Below are positions 53,416-62,800 of a stretch of 64,000 bases of DNA, in pieces (positions within the stretch are counted from its first letter, which is position 1; each line of letters begins with the position of its first letter). The stretch spans positions 1 to 64,000 of the forward strand of contig NZ_JBHUJB010000035.1 of assembly GCF_042683245.1 (NCBI RefSeq), given 5' to 3'. A model generated the notes under the pieces. That model saw only the letters and a program-made list of their open reading frames with translations. It was not told the DNA's origin and did not search any database. Source of the DNA: Rubritalea tangerina (GTDB taxonomy: Bacteria > Verrucomicrobiota > Verrucomicrobiia > Verrucomicrobiales > Akkermansiaceae). A program made the position numbers and the translations under genes.

Positions 53416-56400
53416 ATGATGACAATTTTGCCACAAAAGCATCACCTCAGCCTCTCTATGGCTGCTTTACTATGCCTCCTCTCGAGCCAGTCTGAAGCCC
53501 AAATCTCTAGCTCTGGATTACTTGCCTATTTCCCCTTCGATGGCACAGCCGACGACAATTCATCCAGCCTCGGAGGCTCCACCTCCACTAACAATGGCAC
53601 CTGGACCGGCAACGCAAACTTCCAAACGGGAATCTTCGGCCAAGCCGCCATCATCGGTAATGGAGCCGGCTCAAATTACCTCGTCACCAGTAGTAACGAA
53701 TACCTCTTTAATGACCAAAGCTTTACCATCCTCTATTGGGTCAACCTAAAAGCAAACATCCCCAGCGACCCAGGTATCATCACCAGCGGTGGAAAAAATT
53801 GGTCCAGCTCCGGTGGCTACCAAGGCTGGGTCTCCGCAGTCGCTGGCGACGATATCAAAGCAAATATCTCCAGTGGCTCCGGCCGTAACGACACATCATG
53901 GGTCGAGCTCAATAACGACTCCGACTACCAACAAAGCTCCTTCAGCTGGACACTCGTCGCTCTCGTCGTCGACCAAAATAATAATACTCTCACAAACTAC
54001 GTACTCGATCCCGAAGTCACTACCATCGGTGACGATGGCTCAGCCCCCACTAGCTCTGGGCTTCCATCAGGAAACCTCGTTGGCTCCAATAACTCCATCG
54101 TCATTGGCCAAGACGGAGACCTCAGCGGCTACAGCCTCCCCGCCACAGGCATTGACGACCTCTCCATTTGGTCCCGCCCACTCAGCCAAGAAGAAATCCA
54201 AGCCATCTACTCAGCAGGCAGACAAGGCTCCCCCCTCTCGGCGACTCTAAGCCAAAATATCCTCACCACAACCTTAGATAAAGACGCCGGTACTGCCACT
54301 CTGAGCTGGAATAGCTATGACCTCACCGGCATCAGCGCACCCACAATCAAAGTGAGCCGTAATGGCTCCACCATCGCCACTCTCACTGCTACCGACACCA
54401 GCTACGTAGATTCTCCACCCGCTCCTGCAAACAGCTCCCTCAACTACCAATACAAGATCGAACTCTACGATGCCGACTCCCCAGTCGCTAACACAGCAAG
54501 TATCTCAAACCTTACCTGGTCCCCAAGCGGTACCGCTTTCGACCTCGTCGCCCAATACAGCTTCGAGAACGGCTTCAATGACACCGCTGGTGCAGCCTCC
54601 CGACACAATGGCTCCGGCGCCAATAACCCCACCATCTCTGGTAATGGCGTCGCCGGCCACCAAGTCACCTTCATCGACCAACTCAAACAAGCAGTCATCG
54701 TCCCAGATCATAATGACCTCGACTTCGGCGCTAACACCGACTTCACTCTCTCACTCTGGGTCAAACGTGATGGCTCCATTACCACCAGCATCCCAAATGC
54801 CGGATCCTCAGATGGCACCATCATCTGTAAACAAAATTGGACCAATGGATCAAACCCTGGGTGGGGCCTCTACGCCACTGGCGATGGTGGACTCAAGTGG
54901 AACCTAGCAGGTTCTAGCAGAAAGCAAGGAACCATTATCAGTGGATCACAAATCGCCGATGAACGCTGGCACCACATCCTTGTATCTAACAGTAGATCCG
55001 GAAATGCAGAGTGCTACGTTAATGGAGAACTTGCCACAAGCTTCAGCATCGCAGGAGCTGGCTCCGTCGACAATGCCATGGATCTGGCTATGGGCACTGA
55101 TGGTAATGGCAACTACGCCTGGAGAGGCAGCATCGATGAAGTCACAATCTGGCGCCGCGCCCTCAACTCCGAAGATGTAAAAGAAGTCTACCACTCCAGC
55201 CAAAAAGGAATCGCGATGAGCCAATCAAGCATCCTCGACTCCGATGCTGACAAAATGGACGACGACTGGGAAATCACACACTTCGGTAACACTTCTCAAT
55301 CTGGAGATGACGACTTCGATGGCGACGGCCTCACTAACTTCCACGAGTATGCTGCTGGCACAAATCCTAATTCGGCCAACACCGCCGCGCCAAGCCGTGT
55401 CACCTTCGAAGAATTCGAAGGCCAACTCTACCCAGTGCTCCACTACGTCCGCCCCAGCCTGATCAATAATATCCAGTACCTCCCCGAGTCGAGCGCCGAC
55501 CTCAAACTCTGGAATAGTGACTCTAACAAATTCATTCCATTCGTATCCCCAACCGATCTAGGTGGCGGTAAAAAAGAATTCCACCTGCGCTACTTCCAAA
55601 CAAAAAGTGCCGTAGCTGCGGGTAAAATCATGATGCGCGTGCGCATGGAACCTCATTACCAAGGGGCCATCAGCGAATCCATTCAGCCCACCGTTGAACT
55701 GCGCAATGGCCAAGCGGTTATCAGCTGGACCACCACAGAGCCAACCGTGACCATCCTCGACTATGGCCTCCAAGGCTCCACCACCAGCAGATACGAGGAC
55801 TACACACTCAGTACCTACCATGAAGTCGTCATCACGGACCTCACTCCCGATGCAGCCTTCACCTACACAGTCATCCAAGATAACAACGGTGTGCTCACAC
55901 GCTCAAAAACCTTCACAACAGAATCACTCTGGGATTACAGCCCACCTCCAGTCGTCGACCAAGCCGGCTTTGACTCCGGCAATGGCTGGACCCAACAAGC
56001 AGAAGCCATCCTCTCCACTCCCGGCGTTCTAGACCGAGGCTACTGCCTCGACTACCTCTGCGGTGACGGCCGCCTCGCATACGAACTCGCACGACAAAGC
56101 CAACTCGTTGTCATCGGCGTTGAAGACACTCAGGCTGAAGTCGATGCCGCGCGAGCATTCCTCTGTGAACGTGGAATCTATGGCTCACGCGTCACCGTCG
56201 TTCTCGCTGACGACCTCGCCAACCTGCCCTTCCCAGAGGACTTCTTTAACCTCATCGTTTCCCAGAGCCAAGTTGCCAGCCAGTCTCCAGCAGCAGCCCT
56301 AGTCTCTAATACCGAAAAACATAGTATCCCAGGCCGTGGCATCGTGGCCGCCCTCGACTCTGGCTCATTCCAATCCCACCTGCGCGCCACACTCCCAGGT

Positions 56401-57714
56401 ACAGGCTCCTGGACCATGAGCTACGGCAACCCAGCTAATACCGGCGCCTCCCAAGAAGAATTCAGCGGTAAAACCCGGATCGATGACTTCGAACTGCGCT
56501 GGCTCGGCTCACCAGGACCAGAACTCGCTTGGGACCGCCAAGTCGCTGAACAACCGCCCCTCGCTGCGAACGGCCGATTCTATTGCCAAGGTAAAGGACG
56601 TATCCTCGCTCTCGATTCCCATAATGGGAGTATCCTCTGGACCCGTGAACTCGATGATGCACAACGTTTCAACATGCTGCGCGATGCAGGCAACCTCACC
56701 GCCGATGACGATGCCGTCTGGCTCTCACTGCGCAAAGAAGCATGGAAAATGGATGGAGATACAGGTAAACTCACCACCTTCCCACTCGTCAATGGCCCAC
56801 GCAATGATGTCGAATACCATTGGAACTACATCTGCCGTACCGGCAATCACTTGTTAGGATCCGCTTCTGTCCCTGAAGCTTTCTACAAAAACCACTGGGG
56901 TAGCCAATATTGGTACACCCACAATGGTGGTGCTGCCGCTCAGCAAGTCATGTCTGACAACTTGTTCTCTCTCGATAAGGACACGGGTAGCCAAAACTGG
57001 GAATACCATGATGGCCTCATCCTCAGCGTCTCTATCACCGTGGGTAACGGCAGAGTCTATTTCCTCGAAACGCGTAATGCCAGCGCCCTCAGCGCCCAGA
57101 CGCGGAGACTCTCCCCCAGCACCTGGAAACAAGACCTCTACCTCGTCTGTCTGAACCTCTCCACGGGCTCCAAAGCTTGGGAAACACCACTCACCATTAG
57201 CGGTGGTGATTTCACGACCTTCCTCATGTGTGATGAATCCACTGACTCACTTGTCATCACCTCAGGCAATGGCAGTACCAATTTCCTCTACGGCTTCAAT
57301 GCCGCTACTGGAGCCGCTACTTGGAACCAATCAGCACCATGTTATAAAACTGACCACGGTGGGAAATCCCAACATGCTGTCATCACTAACAGTGAGGTCC
57401 TCATGACCCCTAACGTCTTTGACTCGGCCACTGGTACACTCAAACGTTCCGATATCCCCAAAAATAATGGAGGCGGTTGTAACACCTACTGGGGCTCGAA
57501 AAACCTCCTCTTCTACCGCACTGGCTACAGCGGTAAAGGCCTCTCCATGTGGCCCATCCAAGGTGGCCAAACCACAGGCATCGACCACGTCCGCGGAGCG
57601 TGTTGGCTCAACTGGGCACCAGCTGACGGCATGTTCCTTATCCAAGAAAAAAGTGCAGGCTGCTCATGCGGTGCCTGGGTCCATATTTCACACGGCTGGG
57701 GCCCTAAAAAATAA
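53416..57714 (+). CDS. Secreted multidomain protein: two LamG domains, methyltransferase-like domain and PQQ-type propeller
   Basis: A 1432-residue exported protein (signal ending SSQSEA). In order: a LamG/concanavalin sandwich (about 30-275, LLAYFPFDGTADDNSS to LDDLSIWSRPLSQEEIQAIY), a fibronectin-type linker (about 280-370), a second LamG domain (about 375-595), a Ca-binding thrombospondin-3-like patch (DDDFDGDGLTNFHEYAAGT), another beta module, a segment at about 865-965 with the class I methyltransferase pattern (LDYLCGDGRLAYELARQ, VVIGVEDTQAEVDAARAFL, LPFPEDFFNLIVS), then beta-propeller repeats (ILALDSHNGSILWTRELD). A methyltransferase fold in an exported protein is unusual, since SAM is cytoplasmic. 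It is followed 24 bp later by a second propeller gene. Confidence 0.82.
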   Translation: MMTILPQKHHLSLSMAALLCLLSSQSEAQISSSGLLAYFPFDGTADDNSSSLGGSTSTNNGTWTGNANFQTGIFGQAAIIGNGAGSNYLVTSSNEYLFNDQSFTILYWVNLKANIPSDPGIITSGGKNWSSSGGYQGWVSAVAGDDIKANISSGSGRNDTSWVELNNDSDYQQSSFSWTLVALVVDQNNNTLTNYVLDPEVTTIGDDGSAPTSSGLPSGNLVGSNNSIVIGQDGDLSGYSLPATGIDDLSIWSRPLSQEEIQAIYSAGRQGSPLSATLSQNILTTTLDKDAGTATLSWNSYDLTGISAPTIKVSRNGSTIATLTATDTSYVDSPPAPANSSLNYQYKIELYDADSPVANTASISNLTWSPSGTAFDLVAQYSFENGFNDTAGAASRHNGSGANNPTISGNGVAGHQVTFIDQLKQAVIVPDHNDLDFGANTDFTLSLWVKRDGSITTSIPNAGSSDGTIICKQNWTNGSNPGWGLYATGDGGLKWNLAGSSRKQGTIISGSQIADERWHHILVSNSRSGNAECYVNGELATSFSIAGAGSVDNAMDLAMGTDGNGNYAWRGSIDEVTIWRRALNSEDVKEVYHSSQKGIAMSQSSILDSDADKMDDDWEITHFGNTSQSGDDDFDGDGLTNFHEYAAGTNPNSANTAAPSRVTFEEFEGQLYPVLHYVRPSLINNIQYLPESSADLKLWNSDSNKFIPFVSPTDLGGGKKEFHLRYFQTKSAVAAGKIMMRVRMEPHYQGAISESIQPTVELRNGQAVISWTTTEPTVTILDYGLQGSTTSRYEDYTLSTYHEVVITDLTPDAAFTYTVIQDNNGVLTRSKTFTTESLWDYSPPPVVDQAGFDSGNGWTQQAEAILSTPGVLDRGYCLDYLCGDGRLAYELARQSQLVVIGVEDTQAEVDAARAFLCERGIYGSRVTVVLADDLANLPFPEDFFNLIVSQSQVASQSPAAALVSNTEKHSIPGRGIVAALDSGSFQSHLRATLPGTGSWTMSYGNPANTGASQEEFSGKTRIDDFELRWLGSPGPELAWDRQVAEQPPLAANGRFYCQGKGRILALDSHNGSILWTRELDDAQRFNMLRDAGNLTADDDAVWLSLRKEAWKMDGDTGKLTTFPLVNGPRNDVEYHWNYICRTGNHLLGSASVPEAFYKNHWGSQYWYTHNGGAAAQQVMSDNLFSLDKDTGSQNWEYHDGLILSVSITVGNGRVYFLETRNASALSAQTRRLSPSTWKQDLYLVCLNLSTGSKAWETPLTISGGDFTTFLMCDESTDSLVITSGNGSTNFLYGFNAATGAATWNQSAPCYKTDHGGKSQHAVITNSEVLMTPNVFDSATGTLKRSDIPKNNGGGCNTYWGSKNLLFYRTGYSGKGLSMWPIQGGQTTGIDHVRGACWLNWAPADGMFLIQEKSAGCSCGAWVHISHGWGPKK

Positions 57715-57738
57715 GCCACTCACACCATTGTTAATCTT

Positions 57739-58947
57739 ATGAAAACTCTTTTTTACCTTACCCTTCTTAGCTCCCCCCTGATCGCCGCTGAATGGCCTAC
57801 CCACTTACATGACAACCTCCGTTCGGGAGTTAGCTCAGAACAGCTCACCCCATCCACTCTCGCACAGAGCTGGGTCTACACCCCTAACGCAAAACCACAA
57901 CCCGCTTATAAAGGTAAAATGGCGCGCGATTCCTACGCCAAAAGAACCTTCCAGTCCGACAGCTTCGACTACGATAAAGCCTTCAACCTCATCGCTGCTG
58001 ACAACAAAGTATTCTTCGCATCTAGCTCAGAAAATGCCTGCGTTGCTCTAGACGCCTCCTCAGGTGTTGAAGTCTGGCGTTTGCCCACTGGTGGTGCCGT
58101 CCGTATCGCCCCCACCTATGACTCGGCGAAAGTCTATTTCGGATCCGACGACGGCCTCGCCTATTGTGTCAATGCCAACGACGGGTCCCTCGTCTGGACC
58201 TACCGCGGTGGCCCCTCAGCTACCATGATCACCAGCGATCACAAATTCCTCACACGCTTCCCGTGCCGCTCTGGTGTCATCGTCCAAGATGGCTTCGCCT
58301 ACTGCGGATTCGGCCTCATGACTTGGCACGGCAATTATATCGCTAAAATTAATGCCACCACCGGTGCCCTCGAAAATAGCACCTTGCGCTCAGGATCTAA
58401 CTATAGCTTTGAAGGTCTCATGGCTGCCGACAGTTCTAACATCTACGTGTCTCAAGGCAAAAACACTCCAGCCTCCTTCACCCTCAACAACCTCAGCTAT
58501 AACGGCACTTTCCCAGGCTGCGGCGGCACCTACCTCACTCTCACCACTACTGGTAAACTCTACCATGGCCCTGGCCATAATAGAGACAACCGTACCGATC
58601 ACATGACCCAAACCACTGCCAGCTCAAGAGGAGACAAAGTGCTCATCGATTACCTTGAGCGCATTATCACCCACAATGGCAGTGAATATAAAATCATCCG
58701 TGACTCGGTCTCAGCCACTGGCTCTAACTCTTGGACTCAAGGAATTGAAAAACCAAGAACCATCATCCTTGGTGGCTCAACCCTTTATGTCGGCGCTAGA
58801 AAGCAGGTCTTTGCGATCAATACTTCCGACGGATCCGTTCAGAAAATTCTCTCCGTCGAAGGTGACGCCTATTCTCTCGCCCTCGCCGATGGAAAACTCT
58901 TTGCCTCCACAACGACAGGCAAAATCTATTGCTTCGAGTCACCCTAA
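57739..58947 (+). CDS. Secreted PQQ-type beta-propeller protein
   Basis: A 402-residue exported protein with signal MKTLFYLTLLSSPLIAAEWP. The rest is built from propeller blades such as VFFASSSENACVALDASSGVEVWRLPTGG, KVYFGSDDGLAYCVNANDGSLVWTYRGG and LFASTTTGKIYCFESP, the BamB/quinoprotein style. The quinone-binding residues of true alcohol dehydrogenases are not obvious. It lies 24 bp after the giant propeller protein, with a strong terminator behind, so the two form one operon and may work as a pair. Confidence 0.82.
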   Translation: MKTLFYLTLLSSPLIAAEWPTHLHDNLRSGVSSEQLTPSTLAQSWVYTPNAKPQPAYKGKMARDSYAKRTFQSDSFDYDKAFNLIAADNKVFFASSSENACVALDASSGVEVWRLPTGGAVRIAPTYDSAKVYFGSDDGLAYCVNANDGSLVWTYRGGPSATMITSDHKFLTRFPCRSGVIVQDGFAYCGFGLMTWHGNYIAKINATTGALENSTLRSGSNYSFEGLMAADSSNIYVSQGKNTPASFTLNNLSYNGTFPGCGGTYLTLTTTGKLYHGPGHNRDNRTDHMTQTTASSRGDKVLIDYLERIITHNGSEYKIIRDSVSATGSNSWTQGIEKPRTIILGGSTLYVGARKQVFAINTSDGSVQKILSVEGDAYSLALADGKLFASTTTGKIYCFESP

Positions 58948-58977
58948 TACCGACCTATCACCCCCCCTCACCACCAA

Positions 58978-59008
58978 AATCCTGGAGCGCATTCCTCCAG
59001 GATTTTTT
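58978..59008 (+). terminator. Rho-independent terminator of the propeller operon
   Basis: A perfect 10-bp stem, AATCCTGGAG (58978-58987) and CTCCAGGATT (58995-59004), with a 7-base loop is followed by T residues. It lies 30 bp after the stop codon of the 402-residue propeller gene. Confidence 0.9.
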
Positions 59009-59206
59009 GTTGCCCTACTTTCTCTCACATCATGAGAGACAAATGGGACAGGAAACAGAGCAACACTCTCAAAAATGAAAGCCCGCCAATCAGGGCACCC
59101 TGAGCACCATTTCTATTACCTTTCCCCCATCCAACTGTGTAACACAAATGCGTAATCTGCAGTTTTTATAGACGACATAATTCCAAGCTGCGCTTATGCT
59201 TCCTCC

Positions 59207-59749
59207 ATGAACTTGCACCCTGAGATCAGCCCCAAAATCGCTCAATGGATTGAACAACAAAAATTGTTTTTTGTAGCCACGGCACCTCTCTCGGCTGATG
59301 GGCGAGTCAACACCTCACCTAAAGGCGGTGACGCATTCCGCATCCTAGGACCGATGGAGGTGGCCTACCAAGACTACACAGGCAGTGGTGCAGAGACCGT
59401 CGCTCACCTCAGAGAAAATGGCCGCATCGTCATCATGTTTTGCGCTTTCGAAGGTAAACCTCAAATTGTAAGATTACACGGCAAAGGATCCGTCGTGCTG
59501 CCTGGCGATTCAAGCTATGCCGCACTAGCTCAACAGTTCCCTAACAACCCCGGAACGCGTGCTATCATTCACATCACAGTAGAGCGCGTCACTGACTCTT
59601 GCGACTATTCAGTCCCCTATTTCAAGTAACAAGGAGACCGTGAAACTCTCGATAAGTGGGCCGCTAGCAAAGGACCTGAGAAAATGGCAAAGTACCGCGC
59701 GGAAAAAAACACCCAGAGTATCGATGACCTTCCAGCCTTTGATCTATAA
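59207..59749 (+). pseudogene. Pyridoxamine 5'-phosphate oxidase-family gene interrupted by an in-frame stop
   Basis: The first 140 codons encode a split-barrel flavin protein of the PNPOx-like family (FFVATAPLSADGRVNTSPKG, VAYQDYTGSGAETVAHL, IVIMFCAFEGKPQIVRLHG, RVTDSCDYSVPYF). TAA at 59627-59629 stops it, but the same frame continues with the family's usual ending: QGDRETLDKWAASKGPE, then KMAKYRAEKNTQSIDDLP, to a second TAA at 59747-59749. The full frame would be 180 codons, the normal length. A single change from a tyrosine codon would produce the stop. It may be a recent pseudogene, a functional shortened protein, readthrough or a sequence error. Confidence 0.8.
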
Positions 59750-59770
59750 ATGCATAAAAGACTTAATAAA

Positions 59771-59810
59771 AAGGCCACTCAGACGCTTCTGAGTGGCCTT
59801 ATATTTTTTT
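59771..59810. terminator. Bidirectional Rho-independent terminator
   Basis: A perfect 13-bp stem, AAGGCCACTCAGA (59771-59783) and TCTGAGTGGCCTT (59788-59800), with loop CGCT lies between two convergent genes. It is followed by ATATTTTTTT on the + strand, and AATAAAA precedes it, which gives a T-rich tail on the - strand too. It serves both the flavin-oxidase gene and the cadherin-repeat gene. Confidence 0.92.
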
Positions 59811-59823
59811 GTTAGCTGAATCG

Positions 59824-62800
59824 CTACTCAAAGATCAGGTAGTTCACCTGCTCGGTCGTGTGCGAACTCTCGCTGTCTCCGATGTCATCTTCATCAATGA
59901 TCAACTTGATCGCACTCGCACTCAACGCGTCATTCTCAAAGAACACCGGCCAGCCACCATCTGCTCCATCCATTCCAGCAGAGCTGAGTGCACCAGCGCT
60001 TGCACTGCTCAAACCTGTGAGCCCATAGCTGTAGCCAGCTGCACTGTTGCTTGTGTTGCGTACAGTATCGGCACCAAGTCCTGCCTCATAGGCCACACCA
60101 TTGATGCTGCCGGTACCGGCTTCGATCACAATGTAACCAATCGTCTCATCAGCGCGCACTGTATTACTGTCTTCTGCGACGTGCTTACCAATGTTGAGAT
60201 TAGACACATCAGCGGGTGCCGTGCGGGTATTGCCCATGCTCCAGAACACGGACCAGTTCGCATCGTTCGCACTCATCACCTGACCTAGCACCACCGGTGT
60301 GGTGTAGCTGTTAGTGTAACTACGAGCCTCTGCCAACCAGCTAGACTTCGCAGCAGTCACCGTAGAAGTGAACTTCACTGCTTCCATCTGCACGCCGTCG
60401 CTTGCAAGGGTATAAACCCCTTCTTCCACAGCGATCACGGAAACATCACAGATCACTGCAGCTGTCAGTCCATCTGCTCTATCAAGCTTCACTTCGAAGC
60501 TGCTGCCACTCACGTTGCGGATACGGGTCACCACCGGCACTTGTGCGGCACTCGCGTAGATCGGTGTCGCCACAATCACTGCCGAGTTGTAGTTCTTGCC
60601 GAGATCCACATTAGTCCAGCTGCTGCTAGAAACGCCACTCACCGTCGTGCGCACCATCTTAGGTGAGGTGTCCGCCACGGTCGTGAAGCTCGCGCTGCTG
60701 CCCCACACTGTCCCTGCTGTGTTTGTCGCAGCAATCGTGTAGTAGTAGCTCGTGCCCTCACTCAGACCCGTGATGCTTTCCACATGCGCTCCGGCATTCT
60801 TCGTTCCAAGAACCACGCTGTTGCTCCAGCTTGCGGGTGTCGTGCCACCATCAGTCTCACCGTAGTAGAGAGTCACACTCGGAGCTTCTCCCCCTTCGTC
60901 AGTGATACTGTAGCCGAGGTCGGCGCTTGTCATTGCTAGGTTCGATGCGCTGCCTGTTGCCACCACTGCTGCTGTGACTTCAAGCACATCAGTGACACTC
61001 ACTGACACACTTGCCGTGTCGCTGAGTCCTCCATTGTCGGTGACCGTCACTGTGAGTGTGTAGCTGTTAGTGGTTTCGTAATCGAGGGCTGTGGCAGTAG
61101 TAATCACACCACTGTTATCAATCGCGAAGGCGCCACCAGTATTGCCCGCTGTGATTGCGTAGCTGAGGCTATCGCCAGCATCGGGATCGCTCGCACTCAC
61201 TGTCGCTACAGTAGTACCAAGCGTAGCATCTTCTGCCACACTTCCACTCGTGTCGTTAGCAACGGGCGCAAGGTTGGGATCTACCACAGCTGTGGAGTCG
61301 AGGAGCATATCGGAGATACCTGCAAAGAGGTTTGAGCTCGTCGTTCCGAAGCGGAATGCGATGTTCTTGCCTGTCGCTGCATCACCGGGGTTGAAGGTCA
61401 CCGTAAGGATACGGCCACCCACATTCCCTCCGAACAAAGCGGAGTTGTTTGCATTATCCATCAGGTTCTCATCGCTATTGAGTGCTAGCGACCCTGTGAC
61501 GTTCGATGCGGAACCGCTATCCACCACGCCAAGTGGTGTGAAGACACCGCCGTCACGTGTGCCGAACTCTACAAACCAATCACCTGTTCGGGATGAGGAA
61601 GAACCTGTACCTACGACATAGCTGAGCGTGTACTCAGTGTCGTTAGCATACTGTGCACTTGTGATCTCAATCACGTTCTCAAACACATCTGAACTACCGG
61701 AACCGATGAAGTCCTTGTCTCCCACTCCTCCATTCCAGAGGCGAAGGTTACCTGAGACATTCTCGAAGTCGATGCTGCCCTCTAAGGTGGCCACCGTACC
61801 ATCGAAGTAGGTGCTCGGGTCTGCAACTGGGTTCTGGTCCGCCAGTGCCTGCCAGTTAGAACGGAAGATAGATTCTTGAACATTCGTCACAGTGACAGTC
61901 ACAGTCGCGCTGTCGCTGAGCCCGCCACCATCAGTAACTTCCACTGTGAGCGTGTAGCTTGCAAGTGTCTCGAAATCGAGCACTGCTGCTGTCGTGATCT
62001 CACCGGTGTTGCTGTCGATGGCAAAGGCACTTCCTGTGTTGCCCGCGATAATCGCATAACTGACGGAATCTCCTGCATCGGGGTCCGTTGCACTCACAGT
62101 CGCAACTGCGGTACCAATGCTCACATCTTCAGCCACTGTACCGCTGTTGTCAGAGGCTAGAGGTGACTCATTCACATTCGTTACAGTCACGCTAACGTTT
62201 GCAGTGTCACTGAGCCCACCGCCATCCGTGGCAGTCACTGTGAGACTGTAGCTAGCTGTCGCTTCATAATCCAGAGCTCCTGCTGTGGTGATCACTCCGC
62301 TGTTATCGATCGCAAAGACATTGCCCGTATTACCTGCAGTGATCGCGAAGCTCACGCTGTCGCCCGCATCGGGGTCAGAGCTGCTCACGGTGGCCACGGC
62401 TGTGCCAGTAGTCGCATCTTCTGCCACACTGCCACTCGTATCGTTAGCCACGACTGCTTCGTTCACGTTAGTTACAGTCACGCTAACGTTTGCTGTGTCA
62501 CTGAGCCCACCGCCATCCGTGGCAGTCACTGTGAGACTGTAGCTAGCTGTCGCTTCATAATCCAGAGCTCCTGCTGTGGTGATCACTCCGCTGTGATCGA
62601 TCGCAAAGACATTGCCTGTATTACCTGCTGTGATCGCGAAGCTCACGCTGTCGCCCGCATCGGGGTCAGAGCTGCTGACGGTGGCCACGGCTGTGCCAGT
62701 AGTTGCATCTTCTGCCACGCTACCACTCGTGTCGTTAGCCACGACCGCTTCGTTCACGTTGGTCACATTGAGGGTGACAGCTGCAGTGTCGCTGAGCCCT

